The notes under the pieces were generated by a model. It saw nothing but the letters and a program-made list of their open reading frames with translations. It made no database searches and was not told the origin of the DNA. Below are positions 50,329-59,753 of a stretch of DNA of 64,000 nt, piece by piece. Position 1 is the stretch's first letter. The number at the start of each line of letters is the position of its first letter. A program made the position numbers and the translations under genes. Source of the DNA: Aequorivita sp. CIP111184 (GTDB lineage Bacteria; Bacteroidota; Bacteroidia; Flavobacteriales; Flavobacteriaceae); contig NZ_UEFQ01000016.1 of the NCBI RefSeq assembly GCF_900489465.1, positions 62,001 through 126,000 of the forward strand, given 5' to 3'.

Positions 50329-51408
50329 ATGAACAATAATTATTACGCAGTAATTATGGCCGGTGGTATTGGATCGCGATTTTGGCCAATGAGCACACAA
50401 GCTTTTCCCAAGCAGTTTCACGATATGCTTGGTACGGGGCAAACGCTGCTGCAAAAAACTTTTTCAAGGCTCAATAAAATTATTCCTGCAGAAAATATAT
50501 ACATACTTACCAATGAAATATATCTGGAGATTACATTGAAGCAATTACCGGAAATTTCTGAAAAACAAGTGGTTTTAGAACCAGCAATGCGCAATACCGC
50601 CCCCTGTATTTTACTTTCAGCTTTAAAAATTAAAAAAGAAAACCCGAATGCCCTAATGCTCGTAGCGCCGAGCGACCATTGGATTGAAGATGAAACGGCT
50701 TTCGCAAATGATATCCAAGCTTGTTTTGAGGCTGCTCAGAATGAAGATATTTTATTGACATTGGGCATTGAGCCAACATTTCCAAACACAGGATATGGTT
50801 ATATTGAAAGTGATAAAAACAATATTTCGGAAATTGTAAAGGTGAAACAGTTTCGCGAAAAACCTGATTATGAAACCGCCAAAAAATTTCTTGCCGAAGG
50901 AAATTTCCTATGGAATGCGGGAATCTTTATTTGGAGTGCGAAAAGTATCGTCGCTTCGTTTGAAAAATATTTGACTGAAATGAATTCGCTGTTTTCGAAA
51001 GGAATGGACGTTTTGAATACTTCCGAAGAAAAATCTTTTATTGAAAAAAATTATATCGATGCAGAGAATATTTCTATAGATTACGGAATTCTTGAGAAAG
51101 CCCAGAATGTTTATATAAAAAAGGCCACTTTTGATTGGAACGATTTGGGAACTTGGGGTGCCCTCTACGACAAAATGAATACTGACGACGCTGGCAATTC
51201 CATTGTAAATGCAGAAACACTTTTAAAGGATTCAAAAAACAATATGATTTTTACCGCTTCAAAAAAATTGGTTGTTTTGGACGGAATTGAAGATTACATT
51301 GTTGTGGATAAGGAAGAGGTTCTGTTATTGTTTCCAAAGAAAAAAGAACAGGAAATAAAAGAACTTTTGAAGGAGGTTTCGGATAAATTTGGAAAAAAAT
51401 ATTTATAG
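50329..51408 (+). CDS. manC: Mannose-1-phosphate guanylyltransferase
   Basis: It makes GDP-mannose, the donor for mannose- and fucose-type glycans. The 359 residues begin with the nucleotidyltransferase signature MAGGIGSRFWPMSTQAFPKQF (10-30), then LVAPSDHWIEDE, and the sugar-binding FREKPDYETAKKFL and WNAGIFIW. Length and motifs fit the mononucleotide GMP pyrophosphorylase type without an isomerase domain. The gene ends directly at the next start codon (TAGATG), which links it to the DUF389 gene. Confidence 0.93.
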   Translation: MNNNYYAVIMAGGIGSRFWPMSTQAFPKQFHDMLGTGQTLLQKTFSRLNKIIPAENIYILTNEIYLEITLKQLPEISEKQVVLEPAMRNTAPCILLSALKIKKENPNALMLVAPSDHWIEDETAFANDIQACFEAAQNEDILLTLGIEPTFPNTGYGYIESDKNNISEIVKVKQFREKPDYETAKKFLAEGNFLWNAGIFIWSAKSIVASFEKYLTEMNSLFSKGMDVLNTSEEKSFIEKNYIDAENISIDYGILEKAQNVYIKKATFDWNDLGTWGALYDKMNTDDAGNSIVNAETLLKDSKNNMIFTASKKLVVLDGIEDYIVVDKEEVLLLFPKKKEQEIKELLKEVSDKFGKKYL

Positions 51409-52845
51409 ATGGAGAGCACAGAAAATAATAAGGATATAAAGATAACTCCGAATGATGAGGAGTTTGAAAATGTAAAGCTCAACACTTGGGAAAGTATCAA
51501 AAAATTCTTCATTGAGCTGTTTGATATTCGAACGGATTCTGATCGTGACGCTACGATTGAAGCCGTTAAAAAAGATATTCCTTTTAAAGGCCACACAGCT
51601 TGGATTCTTATTTTCTCCATATTTGTTGCTTCCATCGGACTTAATGTAAGTAGCACAGCGGTAGTTATTGGTGCGATGCTTATTTCTCCATTAATGGGGC
51701 CAATAGTGGGTATTGGTTTGTCTGTAGCAATTAATGATGTTGAAACATTACGACGTTCTCTTGTAAACCTCGGGGTGATGGTTTTTTTGAGCGTACTTAC
51801 CGCGTTTCTCTATTTTAAACTTTCCCCACTAACAGAGGAAACTCCAGAGTTAATCGCTAGAACATATCCAACAATTTTAGATGTTCTGATTGCTATTTTT
51901 GGTGGTTTGGGATTAATTGTTGCTAAAACCAAAAGCGGCACTATTGCCAGTGTTATTTTCGGTGTTGCAATTGCAACTGCGTTGATGCCTCCTTTATGTA
52001 CAGTGGGTTATGGTCTGGCTATTGGAAATGCATCGTATGCTGGTGGTGCGCTTTATCTGTTTTCTATAAATGCAGTTTTCATTGCACTTTCCACTTTTAT
52101 TGTTTCGAAAATTTTGCAGTTTCCTTTGGTGCGTTATGTCAACAGTAAAAGGCGTAAAAGAACTGCTCAAATAGCTTCCTTAATTGCCATAGCAGTTATG
52201 GTGCCGAGTGTTTGGTTGTTTATAAAACTATTGGACCAACAAGTTTTCGAAAATAAAACAAAGGAATTTGTAAATACCGTTATAAAATATGATGGTGCTG
52301 AAGTTGTAAAATTTACACAGGATTATAAATCGAGAGATATTGATGTGTATTTAATTGGTCGTCCTGTTCCTCAGGATAAAATAAACGAATGGCTGGACAA
52401 ACTGGAAAAAACCGACAAGCTTGAAGAAACCCATTTGCGAATCTATCAAGGGGCGGATCAAAGCGGGGAAATATCGGCAAAACTTTCCAGTGAAATAAAA
52501 GCGGGAATACTGGAGGATTTATACGTTAAAAACGAACAGCTCATTCAAGATAAAGACGAAAAAATTCGCTTTTTGGAAAATCAGATTGCACTCATAAAGG
52601 TTCAAAATGTACCTTTTAAAGAGTTGAGTGAAGAACTGAAGATTAATTACGAAGGCGTTGAGACTTTCAGTTATTCAAACAAGATAACTACAAACTTTCA
52701 AAAAACCGATACTTTGCCTGTTATCAATATTCGCTGGAAAAAAGATGTTTCTTCAAAAGAAAAAAGGGACGATCTGAAAAAAATACAGCAATGGCTTAAG
52801 TTTAAATTGAAGTTGGACACCCTGCAAGTTTCAGAATATCCATAA
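51409..52845 (+). CDS. DUF389 family membrane protein
   Basis: A 478-residue membrane protein. Residues 60-290 hold about six helices, among them AWILIFSIFVASIGLNVSST, VVIGAMLISPLMGPIVGIGL and TALMPPLCTVGYGLAIGNAS, the signature region of DUF389. The C-terminal 190 residues are soluble. A coiled-coil-like stretch (LYVKNEQLIQDKDEKIRFLE) precedes a folded end. The function of the family is unknown. It starts immediately after the manC stop codon, so translational coupling is likely. A terminator follows. Confidence 0.85.
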   Translation: MESTENNKDIKITPNDEEFENVKLNTWESIKKFFIELFDIRTDSDRDATIEAVKKDIPFKGHTAWILIFSIFVASIGLNVSSTAVVIGAMLISPLMGPIVGIGLSVAINDVETLRRSLVNLGVMVFLSVLTAFLYFKLSPLTEETPELIARTYPTILDVLIAIFGGLGLIVAKTKSGTIASVIFGVAIATALMPPLCTVGYGLAIGNASYAGGALYLFSINAVFIALSTFIVSKILQFPLVRYVNSKRRKRTAQIASLIAIAVMVPSVWLFIKLLDQQVFENKTKEFVNTVIKYDGAEVVKFTQDYKSRDIDVYLIGRPVPQDKINEWLDKLEKTDKLEETHLRIYQGADQSGEISAKLSSEIKAGILEDLYVKNEQLIQDKDEKIRFLENQIALIKVQNVPFKELSEELKINYEGVETFSYSNKITTNFQKTDTLPVINIRWKKDVSSKEKRDDLKKIQQWLKFKLKLDTLQVSEYP

Positions 52846-52849
52846 AAAA

Positions 52850-52873
52850 ATCCCAGTAGTTTTACTGGGATAT
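52850..52873. terminator. Terminator after the DUF389 gene
   Basis: ATCCCAGTA (52850-52858) pairs with TACTGGGAT (52863-52871) and has A-rich and T-rich flanks. It lies between convergent genes. Confidence 0.85.
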
Positions 52874-52892
52874 ACAGTTTTATATTCACCGC

Positions 52893-52927
52893 GAATTCAC
52901 AAATAATAAATAATTATTTGTGAATTC
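52893..52927. repeat. 14-base perfect dyad
   Basis: GAATTCACAAATAA (52893-52906) and its complement (52914-52927) flank a 7-base loop. There is no T run on either side, so a terminator is unlikely. The inner words TCACAAAT and ATTTGTGA recur upstream of pdhA. Confidence 0.7.
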
Positions 52928-52943
52928 TTGGTTTTATAGAGTA

Positions 52944-54557
52944 TCAATTCTTAATAAATTTATAACTGACGGTTTTCTTTTCTACCTGAAGCATTGCTAA
53001 ATAAGTACCTGTTTTCAAGGAAGAAACGTTTACGGCTCCTTGGTTTGATACTTTTGTACTCAAAACTACTTTTCCGTTAATGTCTATAATTTGTACGGTA
53101 GTATTCTCAAGTCCTTTCATTTTAAAATTTAGTATGTCTGAAGTTGGATTTGGATATAATTTTAATTCATCTTTTATATAGTCTGTGATAGCCAATGGAT
53201 AACTTCCTTCTACGATGATATGGGTCATATTCATATCTGGGTTTTGAATTACATCTACGGTTCCTGAAGGCCATTCAACTATTAAGGTTTGAATAGCTGT
53301 ACTCGTGCCAATCCCAAAATGGGCCAATAACGAATTCATATGACTAAAACCTTGGCCGGAACGTACTTCACGCATTTGTGTGCCCCAATCGCCAACAATT
53401 TTTACCCTAGCACCAATTCCGTTTTTATTGCTTTCAACGCCTTCTAAACCTACTTTTACCCAGTTGTTGGAGTTGCCATCATTTATGTATAGGTTTCCAT
53501 CGTTAACTACATCTAAAAAGCCATCATTATTAAAATCTCCAATTCCCCCTTCGTCAAAACTTAAGTCTTGGCCAGTAAAGGTCATGTCGCCATTATTTAG
53601 GTAAAGCTCTTTTGACATTTCGGAAAAAATATCTACAAAACCATCATTGTTGAAATCGGCAGATTGGTTTTCCCAAGCACCAAGATCGGTTGGGTTTATT
53701 CCTGATCCTGCAATAACATCAGTAAACATTCCTGTTCCATCATTTTCCATCAAACGATTTTGGAAATCGTGATTTACAATGAAAGCATCAAAATCGCCAT
53801 CATTATCAAAGTCCTCAAATACGGTTGACCAGGATTGTGCATTGTCTCGCATTCCAATATCAAGACCATTTTCAGTAAAAGTGCCATCGCCATTATTGGT
53901 GTACATCGCATTGTCACGATTTTCATCACCAGGTAGCGCTCCACCACGACATTTGGTTAAATACATATCAATATCGCCATCATTATCGTAATCTACCCAA
54001 ATGGCGGCGTAATTCCCTGGGCGGTCTAAAGTTACAATTAGCGTTTGGTCCAAAATCATATTTTGGCCTCCACCGTTTCGGTAGGGATGACTAAGATCAA
54101 CATCGTGACACACAAAAGCATCGAGCAAGCCGTCATTGTTTATATCGGCAAGGGTTGATCTTTGCGAAAAGATATAGTCTGGTTTTGGCACTTCGGTATA
54201 GGCGGTTCCATCCGAATTCGCGAATAAAAAAGAAACACGAGAATTGTTTCCAAGAAGAAGGTCATTAAACCCATTGCCATCAATATCACCGGCGGCTACA
54301 CTCCAGTCAGGAACATTTTGTATTGGCGTTGTAATAAATACAGAATTGAATGTATGGTCTGTAAGCTGATAATCTATTCCGACCCCATTTTCGGAAATAC
54401 GTACATAATCATCAAGATAATCGCCGTTCATATCAACAGCAACTTCAGAATAGTCTGGGTAATTACCAATAAGGCCGCTTTGATTTGTGAATGTTACTTG
54501 GGCAATTAGGGATGCACTAAATAAAATGGTGCATAAGGAAAGTAATTTATTTATCAT
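52944..54557 (-). CDS. FG-GAP repeat protein with ASPIC/UnbV domain and T9SS tail
   Basis: A 537-residue exported protein. After a signal peptide (MINKLLSLCTILFSASLIAQ) come at least seven FG-GAP/VCBS-type repeats with D-x-D/N-x-D-G-x-x-D calcium loops, such as DIDGNGFNDLL, DYDNDGDIDMY and DFDNDGDFDAF. This makes a beta-propeller. Next is an ASPIC/UnbV domain (IGARVKIVGDWGTQMREVRS, HFGIGTSTAIQTLIVEWPSG). The end (LKLYPNPTSDILNFKM through to FIKN) is a type A T9SS sorting domain. Such proteins are surface adhesins or carbohydrate binders. The exact ligand is unknown. Confidence 0.88.
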   Translation of the reverse strand: MINKLLSLCTILFSASLIAQVTFTNQSGLIGNYPDYSEVAVDMNGDYLDDYVRISENGVGIDYQLTDHTFNSVFITTPIQNVPDWSVAAGDIDGNGFNDLLLGNNSRVSFLFANSDGTAYTEVPKPDYIFSQRSTLADINNDGLLDAFVCHDVDLSHPYRNGGGQNMILDQTLIVTLDRPGNYAAIWVDYDNDGDIDMYLTKCRGGALPGDENRDNAMYTNNGDGTFTENGLDIGMRDNAQSWSTVFEDFDNDGDFDAFIVNHDFQNRLMENDGTGMFTDVIAGSGINPTDLGAWENQSADFNNDGFVDIFSEMSKELYLNNGDMTFTGQDLSFDEGGIGDFNNDGFLDVVNDGNLYINDGNSNNWVKVGLEGVESNKNGIGARVKIVGDWGTQMREVRSGQGFSHMNSLLAHFGIGTSTAIQTLIVEWPSGTVDVIQNPDMNMTHIIVEGSYPLAITDYIKDELKLYPNPTSDILNFKMKGLENTTVQIIDINGKVVLSTKVSNQGAVNVSSLKTGTYLAMLQVEKKTVSYKFIKN

Positions 54558-54626
54558 AATATCAATAATTTGGACTTTAAAAATAAAGCAAAATAATTGA
54601 TAAATAAGGAGATAGAAGGAAAAAAA

Positions 54627-55391
54627 TTAACCTTCTTTTAACTGGACACCACGTATTTTTTTGAAAAGATCTGAAGAATATACAAAATTGGTTACGTCTT
54701 CATTGTCAGTTTTAAAAATTTCTTGATTGTCACCCTGCCAAACCAATTTACCGTTTTTGAGCAAAACAACTTTTTCTCCAATCTCCATCACCGAGTTCAT
54801 ATCGTGGGTTACTACAACTGTTGTAATATCATATTCGTGGGTTATTTCCTGAATGAGGGTATCAATTAATGTTGCGGTTTTTGGATCAAGTCCAGAATTA
54901 GGTTCATCACAAAAAAGAAATTTAGGTTTGTTTACAATTGCCCTTGCAATGGAAACCCGCTTTTGCATACCACCAGAAATTTCAGCAGGGAATTTCTTAT
55001 TTACATTTTCAAGATTTACCCGTTTCAGTACTTCGTTAACGCGAGCCACCATATCTGCTTTTTTCTGTTTGGTGAACATTCGTAATGGAAACATTACATT
55101 TTCTTCAATATTCATGGAATCAAACAATGCTCCGCCCTGAAATAGCATTCCAATTTCTTCACGAAGTTTGCGCTGTTCTTCGTCGTCCATATTTTGAATG
55201 GCCTTATCTTCGTAATATATTTTCCCCTGGTCTGGTTTAAAAAGCCCGATGAGACATTTGAGCAAAACGGTTTTTCCACTTCCACTTTGACCAATAATAA
55301 GGTTCGTTTTTCCTTTGTCAAATTCAGTAGTAATTCCTTTTAGGATTTCTTCATCTCCAAAACTTTTATGTACGTTTTCTACTTTTATCAT
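54627..55391 (-). CDS. mlaF: ABC transporter ATP-binding protein MlaF
   Basis: The ATPase of the Mla-type lipid transporter, which keeps the outer-membrane lipid asymmetry. The 254 residues carry Walker A GQSGSGKT (34-41), the ABC signature ISGGMQKR, Walker B FLFCDEPNSGLD and the H-loop TTVVVTHDM. The frame is open to 55451, but MIKVENVHKSFGDEE at 55391 is the family start and overlaps the mlaE stop by ATGA, indicating coupling. MlaD is not next to it. Confidence 0.93.
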   Translation of the reverse strand: MIKVENVHKSFGDEEILKGITTEFDKGKTNLIIGQSGSGKTVLLKCLIGLFKPDQGKIYYEDKAIQNMDDEEQRKLREEIGMLFQGGALFDSMNIEENVMFPLRMFTKQKKADMVARVNEVLKRVNLENVNKKFPAEISGGMQKRVSIARAIVNKPKFLFCDEPNSGLDPKTATLIDTLIQEITHEYDITTVVVTHDMNSVMEIGEKVVLLKNGKLVWQGDNQEIFKTDNEDVTNFVYSSDLFKKIRGVQLKEG

Positions 55392-56128
55392 GTGCTTAAA
55401 AGGAGTTGGGTTATAATATAATTTGCAGAGATAATCAACACACTCGTCCATACAAAAGAATTTGTGCTAGCCTTGCCCACTTCTAGCGCGCCACCTTTCA
55501 TATAAAATCCTTGCCAAGAAGGAACGGTTGCCAAAATGAAGGCAAATACAAACGTTTTAAAGAATGCGTAAAATAGCTGATAGGGTATAAAACTATCCTG
55601 TAAGCCCGAAATAAAAGCTGTAGAACTAGAAAAACCTCCATAAACGCCAGCCACCCAGCCTCCTAAAATACCTAGAAACATTGCAATAACAATCACAAAA
55701 GGATAGAACATTAATGCAACTATTTTTGGAAAAACCAAGTAGTTTAGCGAATTGATTCCCATAACTTCTAGGGCGTCAATTTGTTCTGTAACCCGCATAG
55801 AGCCTATGCTGGAGGTAATAAAAGATCCAACTTTACCCGCCATAATTATTGAAATAAAGGTAGGGGCAAATTCCAATATAACCGATTGCCGTGTGGCAAA
55901 ACCAATAAGGCTTTTCGGAATTAATGGATTGTTCATATTCAGAGCGGTTTGTATTGCTACAACACCTCCAACAAAGAAGGATATAAAAGCAACAATGCCC
56001 AAGGAACTAATAATAAGGTCGTTGATTTCCTTAAAAATGAGGTGTTTTAAAACAGATGTTTTGGTAAAACTACCAAACACCTTTTTAAGCATCAAAAAAT
56101 AGGAACCAATATCTTGTAAATACTTCAT
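55388..56128 (-). CDS. mlaE: ABC transporter permease MlaE
   Basis: The membrane subunit of the Mla lipid transporter. The 246 residues have about five helices, and the family segments IIMAGKVGSFITSSIGSMRV and TEQIDALEVMGINSLNYLVF are both diagnostic of MlaE. It forms the pore with MlaF, encoded downstream with a 4-base overlap. A close flavobacterial mlaE-mlaF pair without mlaD is common; mlaD is probably elsewhere. The start at 56128 is the first ATG of the frame and fits the family length. Confidence 0.92.
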   Translation of the reverse strand: MKYLQDIGSYFLMLKKVFGSFTKTSVLKHLIFKEINDLIISSLGIVAFISFFVGGVVAIQTALNMNNPLIPKSLIGFATRQSVILEFAPTFISIIMAGKVGSFITSSIGSMRVTEQIDALEVMGINSLNYLVFPKIVALMFYPFVIVIAMFLGILGGWVAGVYGGFSSSTAFISGLQDSFIPYQLFYAFFKTFVFAFILATVPSWQGFYMKGGALEVGKASTNSFVWTSVLIISANYIITQLLLST

Positions 56129-56196
56129 AAAAAAGATAGCTACGGCTAAAGTACTAAAATTAGCGCAAGGTTTTTTTAAAAAGCTTTTTTTAGCTT

Positions 56197-57303
56197 TTAT
56201 TTACCAAAAAGAGTCATCATTTTATGATAAATCTCGGTGCTTTCAAAAATTCCATTGAAAAAGGAAGCGCCAGGTCCTTCTGCAAAAACAGGAACCATCG
56301 TGCCTGAATGTCCGGGGGTAGAAAAACTAGGCTTAATTTTGTTGTAATCGTTACCATCTGAAGAAAGGGTATACCCACCCGTTTCGTGATCTGCAGTAAC
56401 TATTACGAGCGTTTCGCCATTTTGTTTTGCAAAATCTAAAGCCACGCCCAAGGTTTTATCAAAATCCAAGAGTTCTTGAATCAGGTAATCGGCATCATTA
56501 TTATGACCGCCCCAGTCTATTTGGCTTCCTTCAACCATTAGAAAAAACCCTTTTTCGTTTTTTGATAGTTTTTCCAAAGCTAGCTTTGTTGCATTTGGAA
56601 GAAAATCGCCGCGACCTTCGCTCATTTTTGGCATTCCATCATCTGCAAGCAGAATGATTTCATTGTTTTCACTTGGGGTGTTAGGAAGTTTGTCTGTAAT
56701 TATATCATATCCTTTGGCTTTCATTTCTGCCAAAAGATCCTTTCCGTCTTTTCTGTTATTGAAAAATTTCAATCCTCCACCCGCAAAAAAGTTCACTCCG
56801 CTATTTGGGGCAAAAGTTGTAATATCTTCATAAAGACTTCTAGATTTTACATGCGCATAAAAACTTGCCGGCGTGGCGTGTTGAAGTGAAGATGTTGCAA
56901 TAATCCCCGTAGCCAAGCCTCTTTTTGATAATTGCTCTACAATAGTTGGAAGGGGAATGGTGTCCATATTAACCGCAATGGCACCATTATAAGTTTTTTC
57001 GCCAGTAGAGAAAACGGTGGCTCCAGCAGCAGAATCAGTAATCAAATCGCTAGCGGAAGAAGTTTTGCTCAAACCAATAGTATGAAACCGTTCAAAGTTT
57101 GGTTTACCATCTTTGTAATAAATAGCTGTAGAAACTTGGCTAAGGCCCATTCCATCACCAATTAAAAGAATTATATTTTTAGGTTTTTTTACTTCGGAAG
57201 GAGCTGTGGAAATCGTATTTTCTTTAACTTGAACAGAAACACAGGAAGTTGAAATGAGTGAAAAGGAAAAAAGAAGAATGGGGAAGAAAAACTTGATTTT
57301 CAT
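56197..57303 (-). CDS. Alkaline phosphatase lipoprotein
   Basis: A metal-dependent phosphomonoesterase that releases phosphate from organic esters outside the cytoplasm. The 368 residues begin with a lipobox (ISTSC, Cys21), then IILLIGDGMG with a metal-ligand Asp (D49) and the nucleophile S90 in LITDSAAGAT. The metal-binding His/Asp set is visible in MVEGSQIDWGGHNND and VTADHETGGY. It differs from the soluble PhoA type in being membrane-anchored. A -7-like box (TATTTTTG, 57320-57327 on the minus strand) lies upstream. Confidence 0.93.
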   Translation of the reverse strand: MKIKFFFPILLFSFSLISTSCVSVQVKENTISTAPSEVKKPKNIILLIGDGMGLSQVSTAIYYKDGKPNFERFHTIGLSKTSSASDLITDSAAGATVFSTGEKTYNGAIAVNMDTIPLPTIVEQLSKRGLATGIIATSSLQHATPASFYAHVKSRSLYEDITTFAPNSGVNFFAGGGLKFFNNRKDGKDLLAEMKAKGYDIITDKLPNTPSENNEIILLADDGMPKMSEGRGDFLPNATKLALEKLSKNEKGFFLMVEGSQIDWGGHNNDADYLIQELLDFDKTLGVALDFAKQNGETLVIVTADHETGGYTLSSDGNDYNKIKPSFSTPGHSGTMVPVFAEGPGASFFNGIFESTEIYHKMMTLFGK

Positions 57304-57319
57304 TGTAAAATTTTATTTG

Positions 57320-57327
57320 CAAAAATA
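57320..57327 (-). promoter_or_regulatory. Possible -7 box of the alkaline phosphatase gene
   Basis: Minus-strand TATTTTTG fits TAnnTTTG, 16 bases before the start codon. No -33 element is found. I saw no Pho-box-like repeat near it. Confidence 0.4.
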
Positions 57328-57403
57328 AAGAACCTATATGCTTTTAAGTGTTAAGAAGACGTTGTGATTTAGGATTAAGTTCACAAAAAAAATTAATTTC
57401 AAA

Positions 57404-58315
57404 TTATCCAACGCCAATTTTCTTTTTAATATTTTGCCACCGCAGTTTTCTTATGAATTTTCCTTCGCTTTCAGAAACTATAAAATCAATCTTTTCTTTT
57501 TTCGCTTTTGAATATCCTTTCAATGAATCCATAAAAAATTGAAGACTATTTTTCTTAGAAGAGAGTTTGGCGGAAGCAATTGTTGTGAGCCAAAAACCAT
57601 AACGCATTTTGTAAAAAGCCTCGCCGTATCTGTATCGCGCAGCTTTCGCATAAAATTTCCCCGTGGGTTTTAAATGCTTTACATGAAGAGAATTATCTGT
57701 TATTATTTTCCAACCATGATATTGGGCGAGGGTTTCATCAACTGTGTCCCATCCTATTGCATTTTTTAAGCCATTTATTTGTTCAAAACATTTTTTTCTA
57801 TATGCTTTTAAGGCTCCTCGAATGTGGTCTTTATTTGTAAGATTCTCCAAAATGTATTCCCCATCTTTTTCTATGTAGCAAAACCCTCCCACCATTCCCA
57901 CAGAAGGATCATCTTGAAAAATTGCATCAATTTTTTCTAAATAGTTCTTCGGAAAAATTAAGTCGGCATCGTATTTACATATAATGTCGAAATTAGTATC
58001 GAGCTTCTCAAAACCATTGTAAAAAGCATTTATAACTTTGCTTCCGGGCTCATGCATTGCCTTCGAAATGTGAAGAACACCTTCAATAAAAGAGTATTTT
58101 TCTGAAAACTGATCAATTATTTTTTGTGTGCCATCTGTTGAGGCATCGTTTACAACAATTATTTTTTTGGGAAGAAAGGTTTGTTCCACCAAAGACTGCA
58201 AAGTTTTTGAAAGATAAGTTTCTTCGTTATGAGCTGGAATGACTATGTAGATATTCAAAGGAAAACTTGATTTAAATAAAAGTTTCTGCTTTTCGGTTTG
58301 GTCCACTAGGTTCAA
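57404..58315 (-). CDS. Glycosyltransferase family 2 protein
   Basis: A 303-residue GT-A fold enzyme that adds a sugar from a nucleotide sugar. The N-terminal part has NIYIVIPAHNEETYLSKTLQ, then KIIVVNDASTDGT, and the DxD motif DAD (116-118). The acceptor and sugar are unknown. No ATG begins the frame. TTG 58315, directly after the upstream stop (TAA), is the likely start; GTG 58306 is an alternative. It forms a run with the two methyltransferase genes upstream (58316-59712), which suggests a surface-glycan cluster. Confidence 0.85.
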   Translation of the reverse strand: MNLVDQTEKQKLLFKSSFPLNIYIVIPAHNEETYLSKTLQSLVEQTFLPKKIIVVNDASTDGTQKIIDQFSEKYSFIEGVLHISKAMHEPGSKVINAFYNGFEKLDTNFDIICKYDADLIFPKNYLEKIDAIFQDDPSVGMVGGFCYIEKDGEYILENLTNKDHIRGALKAYRKKCFEQINGLKNAIGWDTVDETLAQYHGWKIITDNSLHVKHLKPTGKFYAKAARYRYGEAFYKMRYGFWLTTIASAKLSSKKNSLQFFMDSLKGYSKAKKEKIDFIVSESEGKFIRKLRWQNIKKKIGVG

Positions 58316-59107
58316 TTATGATTTAGTTAAATGGAAAAGATATTGTTTTTTAGGGACACCGAATCTTATTCTCCCCATTTCATTAAAATAATCTGAGGAG
58401 CTTACGGTTTTAACCTTAAATCCTGCATCTATAAAGCGATTTTCAATATCTGTCCCGTAATATCTAACATGGTCCCATTGCCCAAAATGTTGCTTACGCT
58501 CTTTAGGAGTCGTGATTGAATTATCTTCATAAGTAGGAGCATCATTTTCTAAAATGGGCACACTGATAATGGCCGTTCCATCTTTTTTTAAAACTTTGAA
58601 TAAATTGGCAATTGCAACTTTATCATCTGTTATATGTTCTAAAACATGGTTGCATATAATAAAATCATATTGTTCCGCCAGTAGTCCGGTATTTAATAAA
58701 TCAAAGTCTTTGGTTAAGGAAAGATAATCGTAACCTGGCTCAAATTTATCTACGGGGAAATATTGAATATTTTTTTTCTCTTTTAATTTTTCATAGAAAC
58801 AATATTCTGGTGAAATATGTAATAGTTTTATTCCTTCTTCTGTAAATAATTTGGTGCGGGAAGCGATATAATGCCAAATAAATCTATGGCGCTCTCTTGC
58901 ACCTAAATCAAGCGAAAGCAATAATTTTCCATCTTTTATGAATGTTCTGTATTTTTTATCATTTACCGGACAAAAGTATTTCTTATTAAACTTTAACCCG
59001 ACCACAACTTGTGTGAAATATAATAACCAACGCCTTAATTTTCTCAGAATAAACCTCCATTTTTTTGGGGTATATTTCTTAATAATGGAAACAAATTTTC
59101 TATACAT
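58316..59107 (-). CDS. Class I SAM-dependent methyltransferase
   Basis: A 263-residue protein with the SAM fold. Motif I is seen in LLLSLDLGARERHRF, and FDLLNTGLLAEQYDFIICNH followed by VLEHITDDKVAIANLFKVLK is the typical mid-domain. The N-terminus is very basic (IIKKYTPKKWRFILRKLRR). The substrate is unknown. It ends at 58316, immediately before the start of the glycosyltransferase, so the two are coupled. The other methyltransferase lies 83 bases upstream. Confidence 0.8.
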   Translation of the reverse strand: MYRKFVSIIKKYTPKKWRFILRKLRRWLLYFTQVVVGLKFNKKYFCPVNDKKYRTFIKDGKLLLSLDLGARERHRFIWHYIASRTKLFTEEGIKLLHISPEYCFYEKLKEKKNIQYFPVDKFEPGYDYLSLTKDFDLLNTGLLAEQYDFIICNHVLEHITDDKVAIANLFKVLKKDGTAIISVPILENDAPTYEDNSITTPKERKQHFGQWDHVRYYGTDIENRFIDAGFKVKTVSSSDYFNEMGRIRFGVPKKQYLFHLTKS

Positions 59108-59190
59108 TTATTAATACGTTACTGAATGCATTTTATGAAGTGCTGTTTTTAATTTCTTCCCGAAATATGCATATTTAAAAAAAGTATGTG

Positions 59191-59712
59191 TTATAATCTT
59201 GTAGCATAAACCAAATAATAGCGTGGCGTAATCCTTCTGAGAATAGGTCGAATTCCCATCTTTTTTACTGGATTTGTAAATTTTTCACTTTTCACAATCC
59301 GCCAGCCTGCTTTTTCGAGTAGCCAATCAAATTGCCAATCCTCAAATTCGTGATAATGGCGATCCCATTTGTCTGTTTTGCTTCGATACGCTGAAGCAAA
59401 CCATAATTTTAATGGAATGGAAGCGACCAATTTTTTGGCTCGAATATCATTCAAAACATTGAAGGGCGAAACCAAATGCTCAAAGATTTCAAAGGCGGTA
59501 ACCACATCAAAATCCTCAGTTTTTACAACGTCGGTTTCAAGATCAAGATCTTCGCCTTTTGTATTAGTAACTTTATAGCCTTCTTTAATAATTATTTCAG
59601 AAAAAGGATTGGTAACGCCTAGATCGAGAATTTTTTCATCTTTGGAAATGACGTCGTTTAGAAAACTTAGGGTGTGCTTGTATCTTTTTTTCGGAAACTT
59701 GCCTTCGTACAT
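59191..59712 (-). CDS. Small class I methyltransferase-like protein
   Basis: A 173-residue protein with a shortened SAM-binding fold: EKILDLGVTNPFSEIIIKEG, then EDFDVVTAFEIFEHLVSPFN. The family motif is present, but the chain is shorter than most (about 200-260), so it may lack part of the substrate region. The C-terminal half (HYHEFEDWQFDWLLEKAGWR) is conserved in similar glycan-cluster methyltransferases. It heads the run that continues with the 58316 methyltransferase and the glycosyltransferase. The target is unknown. Confidence 0.75.
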   Translation of the reverse strand: MYEGKFPKKRYKHTLSFLNDVISKDEKILDLGVTNPFSEIIIKEGYKVTNTKGEDLDLETDVVKTEDFDVVTAFEIFEHLVSPFNVLNDIRAKKLVASIPLKLWFASAYRSKTDKWDRHYHEFEDWQFDWLLEKAGWRIVKSEKFTNPVKKMGIRPILRRITPRYYLVYATRL

Positions 59713-59718
59713 ATTTTT

Positions 59719-59749
59719 AATTCAGAATTCAGAATTTACAATTCTGAAT
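59719..59749. repeat. AT-rich inverted repeat
   Basis: AATTCAGAATT and its complement flank a 9-base spacer with an extra CAGAATT copy. It lies just after the KAS III gene stop. No T run, so its role as a terminator is doubtful. Confidence 0.45.
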
Positions 59750-59753
59750 TAAT

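Noticed and set aside
55392-55451. Upstream extension of mlaF
   Set aside because: The extra residues overlap mlaE and do not resemble the family; the ATGA overlap marks the start.
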